The position numbers and the translations under genes were made by a program. A stretch of DNA of 64,000 nucleotides from Kineosporiaceae bacterium SCSIO 59966 (GTDB lineage: Bacteria > Actinomycetota > Actinomycetes > Actinomycetales > SCSIO-59966). Location of the stretch: contig CP052876.1 of the NCBI GenBank assembly GCA_020881835.1, positions 372,001-436,000 of the forward strand, given 5' to 3'. Below the pieces are notes generated by a model. It saw only the letters and a program-made list of their open reading frames with translations, was not told where the DNA came from and made no database searches. Positions 8,914 through 16,965 of this stretch are shown in pieces (position 1 is the stretch's first letter; each line of letters begins with the position of its first letter).

Positions 8914-8921
8914 GGGCGGGC

Positions 8922-8927
8922 AGGCTA
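8922..8927 (-). promoter_or_regulatory. -10 box TAGCCT of menA, overlapping the menE stop codon
   Basis: The minus-strand TAGCCT starts at 8927; its TAG is the stop of menE (8927-8925), and it lies 8 bp before the menA GTG at 8913. This would give a leaderless menA mRNA. Confidence 0.45.
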
Positions 8928-10088
8928 GCCGCCGCTGCCCAGCGCCCGGGTGGCGAGGTCGACCGCGGCGGCCCGGTCCGGCTTGCCGATCCCGAGCAGC
9001 GGCAGCTCCGCCACGTGCAGGACGTGCCGAGGGGCGTGGGCGGCGCCCAGCCGCGCGGTCACGTGCGCGCGGACCGCCGCGGCGTCCGCCGCGCCGACGA
9101 CGAGTGCCGTCACGGCCTGCCCCCACTCGGCGTCCGGGACGCCGACGACGAGGCACGCCTCGACGTCCGGCAGCTCGCCGACGACCCGCTCGATCGCCGC
9201 CGGGGCGACCTTGCGGCCGCCGGTGACGACGAGGTCGTCGATCCGCCCGGAGACGCTGAGCACCCCGTCGTCGATCCGGCCGGCGTCGGCGGTACGGAAC
9301 CACCGGCCGTCGTCGTCCTCGGTGAACGCCTCCCGGGTCGCGGAGTCGTCCCCGCGGTAGCCGCGGGCCAGCACCGGCCCGCCCAGCCGGACCCGGCCGT
9401 CGTCCTCGACGGCCACCCGGACGCCGTCCAGCGGCCGTCCGTCGTAGACGCACCCGCCCGCGGTCTCCGTCATCCCGTACGTCGTCACCACGGCGACGCC
9501 CGCGGCGCGGGCCCGTCCCAGCAGGGCCGGGGACGTGGCCGCCCCGCCGACCAGGACCGCGGCGAACCGGGTGAGCGCCTCCCGGCCGGCCGGGTCCGCC
9601 AGCAGGCGGTGCAGCTGGGTCGGCACCAGAGCGGTGCAGGCGCGGGTGTGGCCGAGCCGCCCCGCCGCCGTCGCGAACGCTGCGGGGGTGAAGCGCTGAC
9701 TCACGTCCAGCACGACCGGTTCGGTGCCGGCCACGACGCTGCGCACGAGCACCTGCCACCCGGCGACGTGGGCGACCGGCAGTGCCAGCAGCCACCGGGC
9801 CGGACCGCCCAGCGCAGTGGTGGTCGCGACAGCCGAGGCGCGCAGGGCGTCCGCGCCGAGCTCGACCACCTTGGGTGCTCCGGTGGACCCGGACGTCGCC
9901 AGCAGCAGGGCGGTGCCCTCGGCCACCGGCTCGTCCACCCGGGCCACGGCGAGCAGCGGCCCGGCCGTCGGGCCAGGTGGCACCGGGAGCAGCGCCGGGC
10001 CGCTCCCGCTCAGGGCGTCGGCCAGCGCGGGCAGCAACCTCAGCACGTCGTCACCGGTCGGCACACCGACCCGCTGCACCCTGTCCAC
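8925..10088 (-). CDS. menE: o-Succinylbenzoate-CoA ligase
   Basis: 387 aa, an acyl-adenylate-forming enzyme that activates o-succinylbenzoate with ATP and CoA for MenB. The P-loop-like motif is LLLATSGSTGAPKVVEL (residues ~80), followed by VTTYGMTETAGG, then SGRIDDLVVTGGRKV and the C-terminal lysine motif GIGKPDRAA. The family is often longer; actinobacterial MenE is short like this one. The GTG at 10088 (VDRVQRVG) is 31 bp from the divergent gene start at 10120. The open frame continues upstream for 117 codons, but that part overlaps the divergent gene and has no family features. Start choice is moderately sure. Confidence 0.92.
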   Translation of the reverse strand: MDRVQRVGVPTGDDVLRLLPALADALSGSGPALLPVPPGPTAGPLLAVARVDEPVAEGTALLLATSGSTGAPKVVELGADALRASAVATTTALGGPARWLLALPVAHVAGWQVLVRSVVAGTEPVVLDVSQRFTPAAFATAAGRLGHTRACTALVPTQLHRLLADPAGREALTRFAAVLVGGAATSPALLGRARAAGVAVVTTYGMTETAGGCVYDGRPLDGVRVAVEDDGRVRLGGPVLARGYRGDDSATREAFTEDDDGRWFRTADAGRIDDGVLSVSGRIDDLVVTGGRKVAPAAIERVVGELPDVEACLVVGVPDAEWGQAVTALVVGAADAAAVRAHVTARLGAAHAPRHVLHVAELPLLGIGKPDRAAAVDLATRALGSGG

Positions 10089-10119
10089 GCACCATGGGTA
10101 CCAGTGGCAGGCTCGTGCC

Positions 10120-11430
10120 GTGGACACGAGGGTCGAGTCGGCGCTGCAGGACGTCGCTCGTCGGGAGCCCGACCTGGCCGACGCCGTCCGGGCTGCCTGG
10201 GAGGACCTCACGCAGGGGACCGGCGACGCCCGCGAGGTCAGCCAGTGGTGGCTGCAGATGTACCTGTGGGACGTCCTCGCCCGCCGCAGCGACGGGTCCC
10301 CGCAGTGGACGGTCCGGCTGGCTCGGGGCCTCGGCGACGTGCTCGCCGCGGCCGGCCTGGGCCGGTACGCCGAGCTCGCCCGCAGCGAGACCACCCGCGA
10401 GGTGCTGCTCGCCGTGGACGACCTCGAGGACTGGGCCAACCGTTACGCCGCCGCCCTTCGCGCCTCGGGGATCCAGCCCCCGGACACCGACCTCATCACC
10501 TGGGGGCCGGTGATGGGCCCGGCGGAGGCCGACACCTACGAGCGGGTGGCCAACGCCCTCGAGCTGTCGATGGTCTCCGGCGCTCACACGGCCGCCGGGA
10601 GGGGTTCGCGCGCGGTCCGGACCGGGTTGACGGACGCCGTGCTGACGGCGCCGTTCCGCGAGGCGGCCGGGCTGCGCCCGCTGCACGGCATCGCCTCGGA
10701 ACGGCTCGCCGCGTGGACCGACCGGTCCCCGGTGCTGGCCGAGCTGGCCGAGCCGCTGCGCGAGGTGCTGACCTCCGGCGTCCCGGACCGGCTCACCGGT
10801 CGCCCCGGTGACATGCCGCTGCTGGAGGCGCTGCTGGCGGTTCTTGCCGAGCCCGTCCGGCTGTCGGCGCGCGGCTACCTCCCGCGGGACGTCGTCCGGG
10901 CCTGGGCCGTGACCGCCGGCGTCGACCACCATCCCTCCGCGACCTCACCGGAGCACCAGAACCCGTACCTGACCCGGCTGCGGCGGGTGGCGCAGCGGAC
11001 CGGGCTCGTGCGAGTGCACCGGGGCGCGCTGGCTCTGACCGTCGCCGGCCGCGCGGCCGCGAGCGACCCGGAGCGGCTGGCTACCGCGGTCGCCGACCGC
11101 TGGTTCGGCACACCGCGGGACGCCGAGGCGGTGGCTCGTGAGGTGCTCACCCTGGCGCTCGCCGCGGACGGGGAGGCGGTGGTCGGTGACCTCGCCCGCA
11201 CGGTCCAGCAGGTCTACGCCGACGAAGGGTGGCGCACCGTGTCGGGGGCACCGGACCTCGGGCTGTGCCGGCACGTGCTGCACGAGTCGATCGAGGCGGG
11301 GCGGGTGCTCCGGCTGCTGCGGACCGAGCCGCAGGACCGGGTCAGTGCGACGCCGGTCGGAACGGCGGTGCTGCGGGCGGCGCTGCGTCACCACCTGCTG
11401 CACGACGGTCTCTCCCCAGCTCCCGCCTGA
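10120..11430 (+). CDS. Conserved hypothetical protein in the menaquinone block
   Basis: 436 aa, not recognised. The sequence is acidic and helical, without a signal peptide or membrane segment. Features: a Trp-rich helix SQWWLQMYLWDVLARR near residue 40, a segment with a TYERVANALEL helix near 150, and a second half resembling winged-helix repeats (LPRDVVRAWAVTAGV; LTRLRRVAQRTGLVRVHRGA; LTVAGRAAA), followed by a C-terminal WRTVSGAPDLGLCRHVLHES. This could be a DNA-binding or scaffold protein, but I would not assign a function. It is divergent from menE and convergent with menB. The GTG at 10120 is the first start that does not overlap menE; the coding frame remains open upstream. Codon use is like its neighbours. 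Confidence 0.75.
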   Translation: MDTRVESALQDVARREPDLADAVRAAWEDLTQGTGDAREVSQWWLQMYLWDVLARRSDGSPQWTVRLARGLGDVLAAAGLGRYAELARSETTREVLLAVDDLEDWANRYAAALRASGIQPPDTDLITWGPVMGPAEADTYERVANALELSMVSGAHTAAGRGSRAVRTGLTDAVLTAPFREAAGLRPLHGIASERLAAWTDRSPVLAELAEPLREVLTSGVPDRLTGRPGDMPLLEALLAVLAEPVRLSARGYLPRDVVRAWAVTAGVDHHPSATSPEHQNPYLTRLRRVAQRTGLVRVHRGALALTVAGRAAASDPERLATAVADRWFGTPRDAEAVAREVLTLALAADGEAVVGDLARTVQQVYADEGWRTVSGAPDLGLCRHVLHESIEAGRVLRLLRTEPQDRVSATPVGTAVLRAALRHHLLHDGLSPAPA

Positions 11431-11492
11431 CTCCACCCCCTGCCTGACTCCACCCCCTGCCTGACTCCACCCCCTGCCTGACTCCACCCCCC
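11425..11492 (+). repeat. 17-bp tandem repeat, four copies, over the stop codon
   Basis: Four copies of GCCTGACTCCACCCCCT run from 11425 to 11492 (the last has one change). The TGA in the first copy is the stop codon of the 436-aa protein. As at the hemL stop, the repeated unit contains the stop triplet. Confidence 0.9.
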
Positions 11493-11522
11493 GCCCGGTG
11501 GCCAGCCAAGAACCCCCCACTC

Positions 11523-11783
11523 GTGATCATGCAATCCCGCCACCCCCCGTTGCCCCGTGATCATGCAATCCCGCCACCCCCCACGCCCCCCGTGATCATG
11601 CAATCCCGCCACCCGCAGGCTCACAGAGTGCTGGCTCTGGCGCTGGTTTGTCGGCGTGTCGTGCCACCAACCCAGCATTCTCTGCGCAGAAGGGTGGGCG
11701 CTGGGTGGCGGGATTGCATGATCACCAATTGGGGTTGAGTGAGTGGCGCGCGCGCTGGGAGGGTGGCGGGATTGCATGATCAC
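11523..11783. repeat. Composite intergenic repeat, locus D (largest symmetric copy)
   Basis: Three plus copies of the 23-bp unit (11523-11545, 11557-11579, 11592-11614), then the palindromic unit 11624-11684 (CAGAGTGCTGG ... CGGCGTGTCGTGCCACCAA ... CCAGCATTCT), then two minus copies (11703-11725, 11761-11783). The copies thus face each other across the centre. The locus fills the gap between the convergent 436-aa protein gene and menB. Confidence 0.92.
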
Positions 11784-11805
11784 GGAAAGGGGTTGAGTGG
11801 GTGGG

Positions 11806-12732
11806 TCAGTAGTACCAGGGGAACGGGGACCAGTCGGGGTCCCGCTTCTCCAGGAAGGCGTCACGCCCCTCGACCGCCTCGTCGGTCATGTAGGCGAGCC
11901 GGGTCGCCTCGCCGGCGAACACCTGCTGGCCCATGAGGCCGTCGTCGACGAGGTTGAACGCGAACTTCAGCATCCGCTGCGCCTGCGGGCTCTTGCCGTT
12001 GATCTCGCGGGCCACCTCGAGCGCCGTCCGCTCGAGGTCGACGTGGTCGGCGACGATGTTCACCGCACCCATCTCGCGCATCTCCTCGGCCGTGTACGTC
12101 CGGCCGAGGAAGAAGATCTCCCGCGCCCGCTTCTGCCCCACCATGCGGGCCAGGTAGGCCGAGCCGTAGCCGCCGTCGAACGACCCGACGTCGGCGTCCG
12201 TCTGCTTGAACCGGGCGTGCTCCCGGCTGGCGACCGTCAGGTCGCAGACCACGTGCAGACTGTGCCCCCCGCCGGCCGCCCAACCGCTCACCACCGCCAC
12301 CACGATCTTCGGCATCGTCCGGATCAGCCGCTGCACCTCGAGGATGTGCAGCCGGCCGGCACGGGCGGCGTCGACCGTCTCGGCGGTCTCGCCGCTGGCG
12401 TACTGGTAGCCGGACCGGCCGCGGATCCGCTGGTCGCCGCCGGAGCAGAACGCCCAGCCGCCGTCACGCGGACTGGGACCGTTGCCGGTGAGCAGCACGC
12501 ACCCGACGTCCGGTGTCATCCGGGCGTGGTCGAGGGCCCGGTACAGCTCGTCGACCGTGCGCGGCCGAAACGCGTTGCGGACCTCGGGACGGTCGAACGC
12601 GACCCGGACCGTCCCGGCGTCCCGGCCGTCGACGACGTGCCGGTGGTACGTGACGTCGGTGAGGTCGCCGAAGCCCTCGACCTCCCGCCAGGACGACGGG
12701 TCGAACGTCTCCGAGACCGGCTGCGCGCTCAC
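11806..12732 (-). CDS. menB: 1,4-dihydroxy-2-naphthoyl-CoA synthase
   Basis: 308 aa crotonase-fold enzyme that closes the second ring of the naphthoquinone from o-succinylbenzoyl-CoA. Typical segments: FDRPEVRNAFRPRTVDELYR, the oxyanion-hole region AFCSGGDQRIRG and VSGWAAGGGHSLHVVCD, then QTDADVGSFDGGYGSAYLAR and the C-terminal family ending DPDWSPFPWYY. The start at 12732 (GTG, VSAQPVSETFDPSSW) is supported by a TATCCT box 8 bp upstream; a GTG at 12789 would give 19 extra residues. No operon partner; it is divergent from the antiporter gene. Confidence 0.96.
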   Translation of the reverse strand: MSAQPVSETFDPSSWREVEGFGDLTDVTYHRHVVDGRDAGTVRVAFDRPEVRNAFRPRTVDELYRALDHARMTPDVGCVLLTGNGPSPRDGGWAFCSGGDQRIRGRSGYQYASGETAETVDAARAGRLHILEVQRLIRTMPKIVVAVVSGWAAGGGHSLHVVCDLTVASREHARFKQTDADVGSFDGGYGSAYLARMVGQKRAREIFFLGRTYTAEEMREMGAVNIVADHVDLERTALEVAREINGKSPQAQRMLKFAFNLVDDGLMGQQVFAGEATRLAYMTDEAVEGRDAFLEKRDPDWSPFPWYY

Positions 12733-12740
12733 GGCGTCCG

Positions 12741-12746
12741 AGGATA
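12741..12746 (-). promoter_or_regulatory. -10 box TATCCT of menB
   Basis: Minus-strand TATCCT followed by 8 bases and the menB GTG at 12732. This indicates a leaderless transcript and favours this start over 12789. Confidence 0.45.
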
Positions 12747-12800
12747 GGGGCCTGCCGCTGCGGCCTGCGGCGGCGCCGGGGTGAGTCACTGCCGGTCGCC

Positions 12801-12806
12801 TAGGCT
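12801..12806 (+). promoter_or_regulatory. -10 box TAGGCT of the antiporter gene
   Basis: TAGGCT lies 8 bp before the GTG at 12815 and fits TANNNT; no ribosome site is seen. Confidence 0.45.
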
Positions 12807-12814
12807 CTGCGGTC

Positions 12815-14125
12815 GTGGAGCTCCCCGGCGACGCCCTCTACCTCATCGGGGGGATCGCGCTGCTCGTCGCCGTCGTGCTGCCGGGCCTCGTCAGCCGCCG
12901 CGCCATGTCGGTGCCGATGGCGTTCGTCGCCGCCGGCGTCCTCATCGGCCTGCTGCCGCTGCCCGGCGAGGTGGTGGTCTCCCCGGTCGAGCACCCCGTG
13001 GTGGCCGAGCGGCTCACCGAGCTCGGTGTCATCGTCGCGCTCATGGGCGTCGGTCTCGCCCTGGACCGCCCGCTCGGACTGCGTGGCTGGGCGTCGACCT
13101 GGCGGCTGCTCGCCGTCGGCATGCCGCTGTTCATCGCCCTGGCCGCGCTGCTCGGCTGGTGGGTGATGGGCCTGGCCCCGGCCACCGCGGTCCTGCTGGG
13201 GGCCGTCCTCGCGCCCACCGACCCGGTGCTCGCCGGTGACGTCCAGGTCGAGGGGCCCGGTGGCGGTGACAGCGCCGGCGAAGGGGACGCCCGCGACCGG
13301 GTGGACGAGGACGACGAGGCGCGGTTCGCGCTGACCAGCGAGGCCGGCCTCAACGACGGGCTGGCGTTCCCGTTCGTCTACCTCGCAGTCTTTCTCGCCT
13401 CCGGCGAGCACGGGCTCGGCCGCTGGCTCGCCTGGGAGCTCGTCGGGAAGGTCGCCGTCGGTGCCCTGCTGGGGTGGGCCCTCGGGTGGCTGCTGGCCCG
13501 GATGGCGTTCCGGTCGCGCAGCGACGCGCTCCGGCTGGCCGAGACCGGGCAGCCCGCCCTGGCCCTGGCTGCGACGTTCGTCGTCTACGGCCTCACCGAG
13601 GTCGTCGGCGGCTACGGTTTTCTCGCCGTGTTCACCGCGGCACTGGCGCTGCGGTCCTACGAGCGCCGGCACGCCTTCCACGCGACGATGCACGACTTCA
13701 TCAGCCGGCTCGAGCACCTGCTCACGCTGCTCCTGCTCCTGCTGTTCGGTGCCTCGCTGTCCTGGGGGCTGCTCGCCGACCTCACCTGGCAGGGCGTCGT
13801 CGTCGGCCTGGTCGCGCTGCTCGTCCTCCGTCCGTTGACGGCGGGACTGAGCCTGTCGCGGCGGCTGCCGCTCGGTGATCCGCGACTCAGCGGCAACGAA
13901 CGGCGCGTCGTCGCGTTCTTCGGTGTCCGTGGCATCGGCACCCTGTACTACCTGTCCTACGCCACCGCGCAGACCGGGTTCGACCAGGCCCGCGAGCTGT
14001 GGTCGGTCGTCGCGTTCACCGTGCTCGCCTCCATCGTCGTCCACGGCGTCCTGGCCACGCCGGCGATGGCGCGGCTGGACCGGTTGCGCGGCACGACCCA
14101 GGGAGCGGCGCGTGCGCACGACTGA
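12815..14125 (+). CDS. CPA1-family cation:proton antiporter
   Basis: 436 aa with about 12 membrane helices. It probably exchanges Na+ or K+ for protons across the cytoplasmic membrane. CPA1 signatures are seen: GAVLAPTDPVLAGDVQVEG (ion-binding aspartate region, residues ~130-148) and TSEAGLNDGLAFPFVYLAVF (the NDG motif, residues ~175-194), plus FFGVRGIGTLYYLSYA near residue 375. A charged insert (residues ~150-173, rich in Gly/Asp) sits between the two motifs. Substrate ion unknown. The stop overlaps the menC start region by 14 bp, so menC-menD are probably read from the same transcript; the antiporter is a frequent neighbour of men genes in actinobacteria. Confidence 0.88.
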   Translation: MELPGDALYLIGGIALLVAVVLPGLVSRRAMSVPMAFVAAGVLIGLLPLPGEVVVSPVEHPVVAERLTELGVIVALMGVGLALDRPLGLRGWASTWRLLAVGMPLFIALAALLGWWVMGLAPATAVLLGAVLAPTDPVLAGDVQVEGPGGGDSAGEGDARDRVDEDDEARFALTSEAGLNDGLAFPFVYLAVFLASGEHGLGRWLAWELVGKVAVGALLGWALGWLLARMAFRSRSDALRLAETGQPALALAATFVVYGLTEVVGGYGFLAVFTAALALRSYERRHAFHATMHDFISRLEHLLTLLLLLLFGASLSWGLLADLTWQGVVVGLVALLVLRPLTAGLSLSRRLPLGDPRLSGNERRVVAFFGVRGIGTLYYLSYATAQTGFDQARELWSVVAFTVLASIVVHGVLATPAMARLDRLRGTTQGAARAHD

Positions 14126-15152
14126 CACCCCGACCCTCGTCCCGCGAGTCGTCCCCCCGCTCGAGGAGCTCCTGCACGGCGCCGTCGTCGTCCGGCTGCC
14201 GATGCGGGTCCGGTTCCGTGGGATCGACGAGCGCGAGGCCGTCCTGCTCCACGGCCCCGCCGGGTGGGCCGAGTTCGCCCCGTTCGCCGAGTACGACGAC
14301 GCCGAGTCGGCGGCCTGGCTCGCCGCAGCCGTCGACGCCGGCTGGAGCGAGCCACCCCCGCCCCTGCGGGCCGCCGTCCCGGTCAACGCCACCGTGCCCG
14401 CCGTCCGACCCGAGGAGGTCGCCGGCGTCCTGGCCCGGTTCCCGGGGTGCACCACGGCGAAGGTCAAGGTCGCCGCCGGCGGCAGACTCGCGGACGACGT
14501 CGCCCGGGTCGCGCAGGTCCGTCGCCTGCTCGGCCCGACCGGGCGGATCCGGGTCGACGCCAACGGAGGCTGGGACGTCGAGACGGCGCTCGAGGCCCTC
14601 ACCGCCCTGGCCGTCCACGACCTCGAGTACGCCGAGCAGCCCTGCCGCACGGTGCCCGAGCTCGCGGACCTGCGCAGCCGGCTCGCCCGGGCCGGCATCG
14701 GCGTCCGGATCGCCGCCGACGAGAGCATCCGGCGAGCCGAGGACCCGTTCGCGGTGGCCCGGGCCGGTGCCGCCGACGTCGCCGTCCTCAAGGTCGCGCC
14801 GCTCGGCGGGGTGCACCGCCTGCTCGCGGTCGCCGAGGTGCTGGAGCGCCGGCACGGCCTGCCGGTCGTCGTGTCCAGCGCCCTGGACACGGCGGTCGGG
14901 ATCGCCGCCGGTGTGGCCGCGGCCGCCGCCCTGCCGCGGCTCGAGCTGGCCTGCGGGCTCGGCACCGGCGGGCTGCTCGCCGACGACGTGGCCGACCTCG
15001 CCGTCCGTGACGGGTCGCTGCCGGTGCAGCCCGTCGAGCCGGACCCCGAACGGCTGGCCCGCCTGGCCGCCGACCCGGCCACCCGGGACCGGTGGCTCGA
15101 CCGGGTCGCCCGGTGCCACCGTCTGCTCCGCACTGGAGGGTCCGGCACGTGA
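14112..15152 (+). CDS. menC: o-Succinylbenzoate synthase
   Basis: 346 aa enolase-superfamily enzyme that dehydrates SHCHC to o-succinylbenzoate. The catalytic KxK motif is TTAKVKVAAGG (residues ~117-127). Metal ligands are in RVDANGGWD, DLEYAEQP and IAADESIR, and the second lysine is in VAVLKVAPLGG. Start at the GTG at 14112 (VRTTDTPTLVPR), 14 bp inside the antiporter gene; the stop overlaps menD by 4 bp. The order menC-menD matches other actinobacteria. Confidence 0.94.
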   Translation: MRTTDTPTLVPRVVPPLEELLHGAVVVRLPMRVRFRGIDEREAVLLHGPAGWAEFAPFAEYDDAESAAWLAAAVDAGWSEPPPPLRAAVPVNATVPAVRPEEVAGVLARFPGCTTAKVKVAAGGRLADDVARVAQVRRLLGPTGRIRVDANGGWDVETALEALTALAVHDLEYAEQPCRTVPELADLRSRLARAGIGVRIAADESIRRAEDPFAVARAGAADVAVLKVAPLGGVHRLLAVAEVLERRHGLPVVVSSALDTAVGIAAGVAAAAALPRLELACGLGTGGLLADDVADLAVRDGSLPVQPVEPDPERLARLAADPATRDRWLDRVARCHRLLRTGGSGT

Positions 15153-16939
15153 ACGCCTCCACCGCCGCGGCGCGGGCCGTCGTCGCCGCACTGCGCGAGG
15201 CCGGCGTCCAGGACGTCGTGCTGTGCCCCGGGTCGCGCTCGGCGCCGCTCGCGTACGCCCTGGCCGCCGCGGACGCCGCCGGCGGGCCACGGCTGCACGT
15301 CCGGGTCGACGAGCGGGCCGCCGGGTTCACCGCCCTCGGCCTGGCCCTCGGCGGACCGGCGCCGGCTGCCGTCGTCACGACGTCCGGCACCGCCGTCGCC
15401 AACCTGCACCCGGCCGTGCTCGAGGCGCACGAGTCGGCCGTGCCCCTGCTCGTGCTCTCCGCCGACCGGCCGCACCGGCTGCGCGGCACCTGGGCCAACC
15501 AGACGACCGCCCTGCAGGCCGGGCTGTTCGGCGGCGCCGTCCGGCTGGCCCTCGACGTCCCCGCCGAGGACCCGCCCGGGCGCCTCGCCGGTGCCGTCCG
15601 GGACGCGGTGGCCACCGCGCGCGGGACCGGTGGCCGCCGCCCCGGCCCGGTGCACGTCGACCTCGCCTTCGACGACCCGCTGGTCCCGGACGACGACCCG
15701 CCGGTCCCGGACGACGACCCGCGGGCCGTGGACGACGACCCGCTCGCTCCCGGGACGGTTGCGGCCGGTCCCGCCGCCCCGGCCCGGGACGACGTCCCCG
15801 ACCACCCGGCCGCCGTCGTCCTTGCCGCCGGTCCGCGGACCGTCGTCGTGGCCGGGGCCGGGGCCGGGGACGACGCCCGCCGGCTCGCCGAGGCCGCCGG
15901 CTGGCCGCTGCTGGCCGAGCCGTCGTCCGGTGCTCGCGGCGGGCCGCACGCGATCGGGCCCTACCGGCTGCTGCTCGACGAGCCCGGTCTCGGCGGCCGG
16001 GTCGAGCGGGTCGTCGTCCTGGGCCGCCCGACGCTGTCCCGTCCGGTGACCCGGCTGCTGGCCCGCGACGACGTCGAGGTGGTGCACGTCGTCCGGCACG
16101 CCGACGACCCCCGCGCCGACGACCCCCGCGCCGGACGGGCCGTGCGCCGGGTGCCCGCCGTCCGTGCCGGCGCCGGAGGCGACGACGGCGGCTGGCTCGA
16201 GTCCTGGCGGCGTGCCGGCCGGCTGGCGACGGCTGCCCTCGACGACGTCCTCGACCACACCGCCGACCACGCCGTCGACCACGCCGCCGACCACGCCGTC
16301 GACCGGGCCGCCTACCGGGCGCAGGGAGCACCGCGGCCGCTCGACGGCCTCGTCCTGGCACGGGAGGTCGCCCGCGCCACCGCCCCGGACGACGTCCTCG
16401 TCGCGGCCGCGTCCAACGCGGTCCGGGACCTCGACCTCGCCGGCGCCCCGTGGGACCGGCCGCGGCGGGTGCTGGCCAACCGTGGCCTGTCCGGGATCGA
16501 CGGGACGCTGTCCACGGCGAGCGGGGTGGCGCTCGCGACCGGCCGGCGGACCCGGGTGCTGGTCGGCGACCTCGCGTTCCTGCACGACCTCAACGGCCTG
16601 CTCGCCGGCCCCGCAGAGCCGGAGCCGGACCTGCAAGTCGTGCTGCTCGACGACGACGGCGGCGGCATCTTCAGTCTGCTCGAGCACGGGGACGAGCGGT
16701 TCGCCACGGTGTTCGAGCGGGTGTTCGGCACCCCGCACGGCAGCGACGTCGCCGCGCTGTGCCGGGGGATCGGCGTCCCGCACCGGCCGGCCGTCGACCT
16801 CGCAGACCTGCGGACGGCGCTCGCCAACCCGCCGCCGGGACGCTCCGTGCTGCACGTCCGCGCCGACCGGTCCGCTCGTCGCGCCCTGCAGGCGCGGGTC
16901 GCGGACGCCGTCCGGGTGGCGGTGAACGGCCCGCGCTGA
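15149..16939 (+). CDS. menD: SEPHCHC synthase (2-oxoglutarate decarboxylase-type ThDP enzyme)
   Basis: 596 aa. It adds the succinyl semialdehyde-ThDP unit from 2-oxoglutarate to isochorismate. N-terminal motifs: CPGSRSAPLAYALA, VDERAAGFTALGLALGG, VTTSGTAVANLHPAV and ADRPHRLRGTWANQTT. The C-terminal ThDP/Mg region is VLVGDLAFLHDLNGL. Two low-complexity inserts are unusual: an Asp/Pro repeat (VPDDDPP..., DNA ~15672-15745) and a His-rich repeat (DHAVDHAADHAVD, DNA ~16252-16307); both are tandem expansions in linker regions between domains and should not disturb the active site. GTG start overlaps the menC stop by 4 bp. Confidence 0.94.
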   Translation: MNASTAAARAVVAALREAGVQDVVLCPGSRSAPLAYALAAADAAGGPRLHVRVDERAAGFTALGLALGGPAPAAVVTTSGTAVANLHPAVLEAHESAVPLLVLSADRPHRLRGTWANQTTALQAGLFGGAVRLALDVPAEDPPGRLAGAVRDAVATARGTGGRRPGPVHVDLAFDDPLVPDDDPPVPDDDPRAVDDDPLAPGTVAAGPAAPARDDVPDHPAAVVLAAGPRTVVVAGAGAGDDARRLAEAAGWPLLAEPSSGARGGPHAIGPYRLLLDEPGLGGRVERVVVLGRPTLSRPVTRLLARDDVEVVHVVRHADDPRADDPRAGRAVRRVPAVRAGAGGDDGGWLESWRRAGRLATAALDDVLDHTADHAVDHAADHAVDRAAYRAQGAPRPLDGLVLAREVARATAPDDVLVAAASNAVRDLDLAGAPWDRPRRVLANRGLSGIDGTLSTASGVALATGRRTRVLVGDLAFLHDLNGLLAGPAEPEPDLQVVLLDDDGGGIFSLLEHGDERFATVFERVFGTPHGSDVAALCRGIGVPHRPAVDLADLRTALANPPPGRSVLHVRADRSARRALQARVADAVRVAVNGPR

Positions 16940-16951
16940 GCGGCGCAGCAG

Positions 16952-16957
16952 TACTCT
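16952..16957 (+). promoter_or_regulatory. -10 box TACTCT of the LTA-synthase-like gene
   Basis: TACTCT lies 8 bp before the GTG at 16966, in the 26-bp gap after menD; this points to a separate, leaderless transcript. Confidence 0.45.
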
Positions 16958-16965
16958 CGACCGTC

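Noticed and set aside
11624-11684. The palindromic element as an integron attC site.
   Set aside because: No RYYYAAC/GTTRRRY core pair, no integrase gene, and no gene cassettes lie between copies.
13999-16965. A nearly 1,000-codon open frame leading into the LTA-synthase-like gene.
   Set aside because: It is an artefact of very high GC: it overlaps menC and menD in another frame, has Arg/Pro-rich random composition and no family similarity.
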